Origin: Desulfobacteraceae bacterium
GTDB lineage: Bacteria > Desulfobacterota > Desulfobacteria > Desulfobacterales > Desulfosarcinaceae
Direction of reading: 5' to 3'
Assembly: GCA_027031325.1 (NCBI GenBank)
Contig: JALVRI010000245.1
Coordinates: 1-5,646, forward strand
Length of the DNA: 5,646 nt
Below are positions 1 through 3,869 of this stretch, piece after piece; positions within the stretch are counted from its first letter, which is position 1, and every line of letters begins with the position of its first letter. A program made the translations under genes and the position numbers. The notes beneath the pieces were generated by a model, which was not told the DNA's origin, did no database searches, and saw nothing but the letters and a program-made list of their open reading frames with translations.

Positions 1-2
1 AA

Positions 3-251
3 CTGAACCTTGATGGTCTCGAAATCGCTTTTCAAGAATTCAATGCTTCACTTCGAGAGCAAAGGAAACTGTTGCAAAAAAACTACCTCCAACAATTGCA
101 AGACAGGCTGAACCTGTCCGGCTCAGCCTTGGAAACCAATGTCGAAAAGTTGGAGCAATGGATAAGCTTTAAGCACGGACTTGAAGAAAGGCTGCGAAAA
201 AGTATCTTTAAAGGTAATCGAACCAAGTCCTGCGAATGTGTTCGAAATTAG
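3..251 (+). CDS. C-terminal fragment of an unidentified helical (coiled-coil-like) protein; 5' end outside the window
   Basis: Reading frame 3 is open from the window edge to a TAG at 249-251, giving the last 82 residues of a protein whose start lies upstream. The fragment is rich in Leu, Gln, Glu, Lys and Arg, with segments such as LREQRKLLQKNYLQQLQDRL and LEQWISFKHGLEERLRK. It has no proline, so long amphipathic helices or a coiled coil are likely. The tail contains CEC followed by VRN. I recognise no domain and cannot name a function. Its last 44 bp overlap the 3' end of the metallo-hydrolase gene on the other strand, so the two genes converge. The protein-like composition and 82 codons without a stop argue for a real gene, but the short length and the antisense overlap leave doubt. 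Confidence 0.55.
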   Translation: MNLDGLEIAFQEFNASLREQRKLLQKNYLQQLQDRLNLSGSALETNVEKLEQWISFKHGLEERLRKSIFKGNRTKSCECVRN

Positions 252-873
252 AGGCTACCCGGTCCTCCCCGATTAACGGCTCTCCATGGCCGGGCAGCAG
301 GAACCGCGCCTCGAGTGAGGGCAGCCTGGATATGCTCTTTTTGAGGGCCCGGGCATTGCCCCCCGGAAGATCGACCCGGCCGATACCGTCCTTGAATACC
401 ACGTCACCGCTTACCAGGATCCGTCTTTGAGGATCAAAAATACAGATGGATCCGGGTGAATGCCCAGGGCAATGAAGCAACTGCCAGTGTTCACCATTGA
501 GTTGGAGCTCACCTTCCTTGATGAATATTTCCGGCTCAAGGCTTGTCAAATCCAGTCCCCCGGTCATAAAAGATAAATTTTTAAACTGTGCTAAAAGCTT
601 CCATTCGTCCCGGTGGAGGCCGAACAAGGTCCGGCGGCGGTCAAAACCGCTCACAGCTTCAATATGATCCGGATGGCAATGGGTTCCCAGGACGAGGTCG
701 ATCTGGTCGAGCCCGTAACCCAATTTTTCAAGCTCCCCCTGAACCCTGGGAAGAAAACCCCGGTGGCCCGGATCTATCAGGATACGGGGAGGTCCTTCGA
801 AAAAATAGGTGTTGCAATTGTTCGTCCCTGGATCGCGCCAAGGAAAACAATGCCATTTGGGTTCAATCAACAT
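208..873 (-). CDS. MBL-fold metallo-hydrolase (glyoxalase II / YcbL-like)
   Basis: This 221-residue protein is a complete single-domain metallo-beta-lactamase-fold hydrolase, probably cytoplasmic since no signal peptide is seen. The metal-binding set is complete: THCHPDH supplies H65, H67, D69 and H70; GHSPGS supplies H138; SGDVVF supplies the bridging D157; and LPGHGEP supplies H196. This pattern normally binds two metal ions, usually Zn or Fe. The stretch GIGRVDLPGG (residues 163-172) resembles the short glyoxalase II-like YcbL/GloB2 group, so thioester or ester hydrolysis is plausible, but the substrate cannot be read from sequence. The ATG at 871-873 is preceded by GAGGAGG (885-891 on the minus strand), a strong ribosome site with a somewhat long 11-nt spacing. 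The gene is divergent from the 116-residue orphan and overlaps the upstream fragment at its 3' end. Family assignment is secure; physiological role is not. Confidence 0.93.
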   Translation of the reverse strand: MLIEPKWHCFPWRDPGTNNCNTYFFEGPPRILIDPGHRGFLPRVQGELEKLGYGLDQIDLVLGTHCHPDHIEAVSGFDRRRTLFGLHRDEWKLLAQFKNLSFMTGGLDLTSLEPEIFIKEGELQLNGEHWQLLHCPGHSPGSICIFDPQRRILVSGDVVFKDGIGRVDLPGGNARALKKSISRLPSLEARFLLPGHGEPLIGEDRVASNFEHIRRTWFDYL

Positions 874-889
874 CTTGGCATGAGCCTCC

Positions 890-902
890 TCTGAAGACCA
901 AC
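890..902 (+). repeat. Direct repeat copy 1 (13 bp)
   Basis: TCTGAAGACCAAC occurs here and again, identically, at 1472-1484. This copy sits in the leader of the MBL gene, between its predicted transcription start and its ribosome site. The two copies flank the divergent control region and the 116-residue gene. One exact 13-mer repeat in 5.6 kb is not far above chance. Confidence 0.4.
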
Positions 903-908
903 GCTTAA

Positions 909-937
909 ATTGTAGTTCATTTTTTTCAAAAACACAA
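909..937 (-). promoter_or_regulatory. Candidate sigma-70-like promoter of the MBL hydrolase gene
   Basis: Reading the minus strand, TTGTGT (937-932) is separated by 17 bp from TACAAT (914-909). The -10 box matches the consensus at 5 of 6 positions, while the -35 box matches only TTG. Transcription would start near 902, leaving a leader of about 30 nt that includes the GAGGAGG ribosome site. The -35 box lies inside the left arm of the inverted repeat at 929-950, so a protein bound there would be placed to block it. Position and spacing fit well, but it is a prediction from sequence only. Confidence 0.45.
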
Positions 938-950
938 CAGGTTGTGTTTT
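929..950. promoter_or_regulatory. Perfect 10+10 bp inverted repeat, candidate operator
   Basis: AAAACACAAC (929-938) and GTTGTGTTTT (941-950) are exact reverse complements separated by only AG. A two-base centre is too tight for a good RNA hairpin loop, so a binding site for a dimeric DNA-binding protein is the more natural reading. It covers the predicted -35 box of the minus-strand MBL promoter and lies about 50 bp upstream of the plus-strand -35 box, so it could serve either or both genes. No regulator gene is in the window, and I do not recognise the half-site as that of a known family. Confidence 0.55.
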
Positions 951-964
951 CACGTGAAACGTTT
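948..964. promoter_or_regulatory. Chained palindromes next to the candidate operator
   Basis: TTTCACGTGAAA (948-959) is a perfect 12-bp palindrome, and AAACGTTT (957-964) is a perfect 8-bp palindrome sharing three bases with it. The first also shares bases 948-950 with the end of the inverted repeat at 929-950. Three overlapping dyads in 36 bp of an AT-rich divergent intergenic region suggest one or more protein-binding sites, but short palindromes in AT-rich DNA can arise by chance. Confidence 0.35.
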
Positions 965-1000
965 TAAGCTAAATAAGCTCGCGGCTCAACTGAATTTGTT

Positions 1001-1029
1001 TTGACAGATACTTAAAAAAAAACTATACA
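1001..1029 (+). promoter_or_regulatory. Near-consensus sigma-70 promoter for the 116-residue gene
   Basis: TTGACA (1001-1006, a perfect -35 box) is followed after exactly 17 bp by TATACA (1024-1029, 5 of 6 to the -10 consensus). The spacer is A-rich. A start site near 1036 would give a leader of about 70 nt before the ATG at 1105. This is the best promoter match in the window and could also drive the downstream plus-strand genes. Confidence 0.7.
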
Positions 1030-1042
1030 AGTAGTAGTTTGG

Positions 1043-1087
1043 CTCCGGACATACCGTCGCCTTGTTTACCGCCGCCTGAAACCGGAG
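1043..1087 (+). other. Possible long-range leader pairing
   Basis: In the predicted leader, CTCCGG (1043-1048) is complementary to CCGGAG (1082-1087) across a 33-nt loop. The pairing would mask the only GGAG-like sequence upstream of the ATG at 1105. However, that GGAG is 17 nt from the ATG, too far for a normal ribosome site. A 6-bp stem with a large loop is weak evidence. Confidence 0.2.
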
Positions 1088-1104
1088 AATTTACTTCCAG
1101 GATT

Positions 1105-1455
1105 ATGACTGCACCAATCTCCATACAGCTAAAAGAGATTGTCGCTTATTGTAAGGACCTGCCTGTTTACGAGCATCGCTGTTCAAGTGACGATTTTTTC
1201 GAGGTGGTGTTCTTCAATAGCGATATCGACCAGTGGATACAGCTGCTCGAGGCTTTTTTGGGGCCTTCCCGCAAAGCCGCCGGCCAGCAGCCGACCGAAG
1301 AAGACCTGGCCATCACAGCCGACACGGGCGGCATAAGGATAGAGCAGACATTGTTCGAGAAAAAATTTGAAAACGGAACCATTATCGCCAAGCTCTGGCC
1401 TTGGAAAGACGGGGTGCATACAACCTTGAGAATGGCGATGCTCAATGAAGGCTGA
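1105..1455 (+). CDS. Hypothetical protein, 116 residues, no recognised family
   Basis: I do not recognise this protein. From the ATG at 1105 it is 116 residues long, soluble-looking and acidic in its first half. It has an aromatic-rich segment (DDFFEVVFFNSDIDQWIQLL, about residues 28-47) and a C-terminal part with WPWKDG and TTLRMAML that looks like beta strands. It has two cysteines, near residues 14 and 24. The frame is open back to a TTG at 1039, but that start would lie only about 3 nt after the predicted transcription start. The extra 22 residues are also Pro-rich and look like translated leader, so I prefer the ATG. AGGA at 1099-1102 is too close to the ATG to be a standard ribosome site, so translation may be weak or atypical. 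A near-consensus promoter lies upstream. It is divergent from the MBL gene and followed by a 134-bp gap. Confidence 0.7.
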   Translation: MTAPISIQLKEIVAYCKDLPVYEHRCSSDDFFEVVFFNSDIDQWIQLLEAFLGPSRKAAGQQPTEEDLAITADTGGIRIEQTLFEKKFENGTIIAKLWPWKDGVHTTLRMAMLNEG

Positions 1456-1471
1456 ACAGGCCCTGACGCTG

Positions 1472-1484
1472 TCTGAAGACCAAC
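1472..1484 (+). repeat. Direct repeat copy 2 (13 bp)
   Basis: This second identical copy of TCTGAAGACCAAC begins 17 bp after the stop of the 116-residue gene. Homology does not extend past the 13 bp on either side (preceding base g versus c, following base a versus g). Confidence 0.4.
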
Positions 1485-1589
1485 AAGGTTAAGTTATGGC
1501 GCCGGGCCTTTCTATTTACCTCGGGCGATAATTAGTGAACAACTTGCAACAGCTTTTCCAAGCAGGTCGAACGGAATATCGGGTAAAAA

Positions 1590-1787
1590 ATGAACGGCTT
1601 GACGTCGCTGCTTAAACTTGTCCCGGTTGTCATCGCAGCCGTATTGTTGGGCAACTGGTTTCTCAGGGAAGTCAGAAGGGCAAAATCGGCCGACAAACCC
1701 TGGTACGCACCTTACCTTACTATTCCCGGATTACTGGTAATCATCATAATCCTTTTGCCGGTTTTCATGAAGCTGTTCAGATCATGA
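1590..1787 (+). CDS. Small two-span membrane protein, 65 residues
   Basis: This is a short inner-membrane protein of unknown function. Residues 5-25 (hydrophobic, ending near GNWFL) and residues 43-62 (PGLLVIIIILLPVF within) form two transmembrane helices. They are joined by a basic loop (REVRRAKSADKPWYAP, residues 26-41). The positive-inside rule places that loop in the cytoplasm with both ends outside. The loop ends in KPWYAPYL, a compact aromatic motif at the membrane surface; similar short uncharacterised proteins seem familiar from delta-proteobacterial genomes, but I cannot name a family. The ATG at 1590 has only a weak purine stretch ahead of it (GGG at 1581-1583). The helix-loop-helix design and clean start argue that this is a real gene. 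The gap to the radical SAM gene is 160 bp, so a shared transcript is possible but unproven. Confidence 0.75.
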   Translation: MNGLTSLLKLVPVVIAAVLLGNWFLREVRRAKSADKPWYAPYLTIPGLLVIIIILLPVFMKLFRS

Positions 1788-1947
1788 TTCCACCCCGGCT
1801 CTTTCAACCCGGATTTTGCTGCTGACCAGTTTGGCGAAGATGCGAGGCGAAGGGCAGGTACAAATACATGCCAAGGATGCAACAATTCAATGCAATTTCT
1901 TTTCAGGCATTTGAAGTGCATAATCCGGGGTCAATCAGCCGATAATC

Positions 1948-3045
1948 ATGCAAATTGACAAGCTGTTCGTAATTAGAGAATTGGCCGGCCACCGGGAGGT
2001 GGAAAAAATCACAAGGGCCGCCGGCCGGGCGCCAATCGTGATAGATCATGCCGAAGAAGCCTACCGCTGGGTAGGCAAACAGCCCGATCCGGTGGCAAGC
2101 GGCAAAAAGACCTTGCTGATTACCGAGAACAAGGGATCTTTCCTGAAAAAATGCCCCGGCACCAGCCATTACACCTGCTGCGACTACCAGATCCTGCACG
2201 TGGCAAGTTTTTGCTCCATGGATTGCGCCTACTGTATCCTGCAGGTCTATTTTCATCCGCCCCTGTTGCAGTTTTTCGTCAACCACGGGGCAATGTTTGC
2301 CGAGCTTGAGCAGAGGGGAACGAAACTGCCATCGAAGCGTATCGGCACCGGTGAATTCACCGACAGCCTGATCTGGGAAAGTTACAGCGATCTTACCGCC
2401 CGCCTGGTCGAATACTTTGGAAGGCAGGACAAGCTGGTGCTGGAGTTGAAGACCAAGACCACAGCGGTTTCCCGCCTGCGTTCATTGAGTCACAATCGTA
2501 AGACCATTGTTGCCTGGTCCCTCAACACGCCCCGGATGATCAGCGAACTGGAGAGGGGGACCGCCTCCCTTGAGGCAAGACTGCGGGCAGCGGCATCCTG
2601 CCAGGCATGGGGATATCCCCTGGCTTTCCATTTCGACCCCATCGTGATCTATCCCGGCTGGGAGGACGAATATCGCCTGGTTGTGGAAAAGTTGTTCAGC
2701 CGGATCGATCCGGACGGCATCGTCTGGATAAGCATGGGCACATTCAGGTTCATCCCGGCTCTCAAAAGTATTATCCAAAATAGATTTCCAACCAGCAAAT
2801 TTATTTACGGGGAATTCATTCCCGGCCTGGACGGAAAGCTGCGCTACCTCAGGCCCCTGCGTGAAGAGGTATACGCCGGGATGTCAGCTTGGATCCGCAC
2901 ACATGCGCCTCAGGTAGCCCTCTATCTTTGTATGGAAGACGATTGCATCTGGGAAAATTGCCTCGGAATCGACCTTGAAATCCATGGCGGCCTGCCCGCC
3001 ATGCTGGACCGGGCCGCCGAGAAGGTTTGCGGCCTTTCCGGCTGA
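1948..3045 (+). CDS. SPL-family radical SAM protein (spore-photoproduct-lyase-like)
   Basis: This 365-residue protein is a radical SAM enzyme of the spore photoproduct lyase (SPL) family. The 4Fe-4S cluster motif is CSMDCAYC, with C89, C93 and C96 (CxxxCxxC), which would bind the cluster that cleaves S-adenosylmethionine. It is preceded by CPGT and YTCCDYQ (C69, C77, C78), which I recall as typical of SPL-like proteins outside spore formers. SPL-family landmarks follow: RIGTGEFTDSL (131-141), the SLNTP strand (181-185), and the ERGTASLEARLRAA stretch, which matches FEPGTSSFDGRLAAA of Bacillus SplB as I remember it. Where SplB has its hydrogen-donating Cys141, this protein appears to have E136, so thymine-dimer repair of the classical kind is doubtful. 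A C-terminal cluster (C338, C343, C348) might bind another metal. ATG 1948 is the only standard start after the in-frame TAA at 1921; the ribosome site is weak. Substrate unknown. Confidence 0.9.
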   Translation: MQIDKLFVIRELAGHREVEKITRAAGRAPIVIDHAEEAYRWVGKQPDPVASGKKTLLITENKGSFLKKCPGTSHYTCCDYQILHVASFCSMDCAYCILQVYFHPPLLQFFVNHGAMFAELEQRGTKLPSKRIGTGEFTDSLIWESYSDLTARLVEYFGRQDKLVLELKTKTTAVSRLRSLSHNRKTIVAWSLNTPRMISELERGTASLEARLRAAASCQAWGYPLAFHFDPIVIYPGWEDEYRLVVEKLFSRIDPDGIVWISMGTFRFIPALKSIIQNRFPTSKFIYGEFIPGLDGKLRYLRPLREEVYAGMSAWIRTHAPQVALYLCMEDDCIWENCLGIDLEIHGGLPAMLDRAAEKVCGLSG

Positions 3046-3048
3046 AGG
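3044..3048 (+). promoter_or_regulatory. Ribosome binding site that decides the nuclease start
   Basis: GAAGG overlaps the TGA stop of the radical SAM gene (3043-3045) and stands 10 nt before the ATG at 3059. It supports that ATG over the longer in-frame start at 2975 and suggests coupled translation of the two genes. Confidence 0.6.
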
Positions 3049-3058
3049 TTGCTTTTCA

Positions 3059-3853
3059 ATGACCGGCTTTCTCCGATTCTCCCGCCTATTGGGCAAAGGC
3101 CTGTGTTTATCAGTTATCGTACTGGGCATGCTGCCGGCAATCAGATCCCCCCGGGTGCAAGCCGACCGGTTTCAAGCCCGACGAAAACACTTGCTGGTCA
3201 GGCGGGTAATCGACGGGGATACCATTTTACTGCTAAACGGCAAGCTTGTGAGGTACATCGGTATAGACGCCCCTGAAATCGACCATTGCAACGGGGTTGC
3301 CGAAGCATACGCTTTCGAGGCCCGGCGGCTGAATTGCAGGTTGATCGGAAATGGAGGAGTTTTCCTGGAACAGGACCACCAGCGTCATGACAGGTACGGC
3401 AGGTTGCTGGCTTATGTTTACAACGACGAGGGCCTCATGATAAACGCGAGCTTGCTCCAGGCAGGATTGGCGTATCTTTTTCCTCACCGTTGCAACCTTC
3501 GATATTACAAGCTCCTTCTCGGCCGCCAACAAGAAGCGATGGATGCCAAAAAAGGAATCTGGAAATTCTGGTCTGAACCGACCGGAATCACTTATATCGG
3601 CAATCTGAAATCCGGCCGCTTTCATCTGCCGGGCTGCCCCATGGGCAAAAGGGTAGCTCCCGCCAACCGCTGCATGCTCCGCTCCGCCTGGGATGCCTTT
3701 TACCGCGGATTGTCTCCATGCAGGCTTTGTCAACCCCCCATGGCGGTTTGCAAGCAGCAAGGCCGCCCTGGAAGCCGGAACATGCCACGGCCGCCCCCAG
3801 TCCATTCCGGAAAAGCGGGGCGGCCGTGCATACCGAATGGAAATTCCAAATAA
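3059..3853 (+). CDS. Exported thermonuclease (SNase-like) with C-terminal Cys/His metal-binding-like module
   Basis: This is a 264-residue, probably secreted nuclease. Residues 1-35 form a signal peptide: basic start, hydrophobic LCLSVIVLGML, and a likely cut after VQA. Residues about 46-172 are a staphylococcal-nuclease (OB-fold) domain. IDGDT holds D52 and D54; VRYIGIDAPE holds R65, D70 and E73; DRYGRLLAYVY holds R115. These match the Ca-binding and catalytic residues D19/D21, R35, D40, E43 and R87 of Staphylococcus nuclease, so Ca-dependent cleavage of DNA or RNA is expected. Residues about 179-227 (YIGN, FHLPGC, then PCRLCQP) place H189, C193, C221 and C224 as a probable zinc site, like the small Ada-type module often fused to SNase domains. 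The last 37 residues are a Pro/Gly/basic tail with no domain. I chose ATG 3059 over 2975: it removes overlap with the preceding gene, exposes the signal peptide and has a ribosome site. It is 13 bp behind the radical SAM gene. Confidence 0.92.
   Translation: MTGFLRFSRLLGKGLCLSVIVLGMLPAIRSPRVQADRFQARRKHLLVRRVIDGDTILLLNGKLVRYIGIDAPEIDHCNGVAEAYAFEARRLNCRLIGNGGVFLEQDHQRHDRYGRLLAYVYNDEGLMINASLLQAGLAYLFPHRCNLRYYKLLLGRQQEAMDAKKGIWKFWSEPTGITYIGNLKSGRFHLPGCPMGKRVAPANRCMLRSAWDAFYRGLSPCRLCQPPMAVCKQQGRPGSRNMPRPPPVHSGKAGRPCIPNGNSK
3782..3831. repeat. Strong GC-rich inverted repeat inside the 3' end of the nuclease gene
   Basis: CACGGCCGCCCC (3786-3797) and GGGGCGGCCGTG (3817-3828) are exact reverse complements of 12 bp separated by 19 nt. 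With one bulged C (3785), ATG (3782-3784) and CAT (3829-3831) extend the stem to 15 bp. It lies in the last codons of the nuclease and, on the other strand, about 30 nt beyond the EF-G-like stop. It could act as a bidirectional 3'-end structure between the convergent genes. No U-tract follows it on either strand, so it is not a standard intrinsic terminator. Confidence 0.7.
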
Positions 3854-3854
3854 A

Positions 3855-3869
3855 AAGGTAGCTAACCTT
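3855..3869. terminator. Weak candidate terminator between the convergent genes
   Basis: AAGGT (3855-3859) and ACCTT (3865-3869) pair around a 5-nt loop. Read on the minus strand the stem is followed by TTTATTT, which would suit the end of the EF-G-like transcript; on the plus strand CCTTTTC follows. The stem is only 5 bp and AT-rich, so it is weak by itself. Both stop codons lie in or next to it. Confidence 0.3.

Noticed and set aside
1039..1104. TTG start at 1039 for the 116-residue protein
   Set aside because: It sits about 3 nt after the predicted transcription start and adds a Pro-rich stretch that resembles translated leader.
1458..1516. AGGCCC (1458-1463) paired with GGGCCT (1504-1509) followed by TTCTATTT, as a terminator of the 116-residue gene
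   Set aside because: The stem is only 6 bp and the loop 40 nt, with no supporting inner stem and an interrupted T-tract.
1896..1924. Promoter for the radical SAM gene with CATAAT (1919-1924) as -10 box
   Set aside because: The -10 box is good but no acceptable -35 box exists at 16-18 bp; TTTCTT is the best available.
1903..2286. Open frame of 127 codons on the minus strand at the start of the radical SAM gene
   Set aside because: It covers the antisense of the CxxxCxxC region and has no recognisable protein features or ribosome site.
2975..3058. Longer N-terminus of the nuclease starting at ATG 2975
   Set aside because: It would overlap the radical SAM gene by 71 bp, bury the signal peptide behind 28 residues and lacks a ribosome site; ATG 3059 has one.
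3233..3805. Open frame of 190 codons on the minus strand opposite the nuclease
   Set aside because: It is antisense to a gene with complete catalytic motifs, has no domain sense and reads as a shadow frame.
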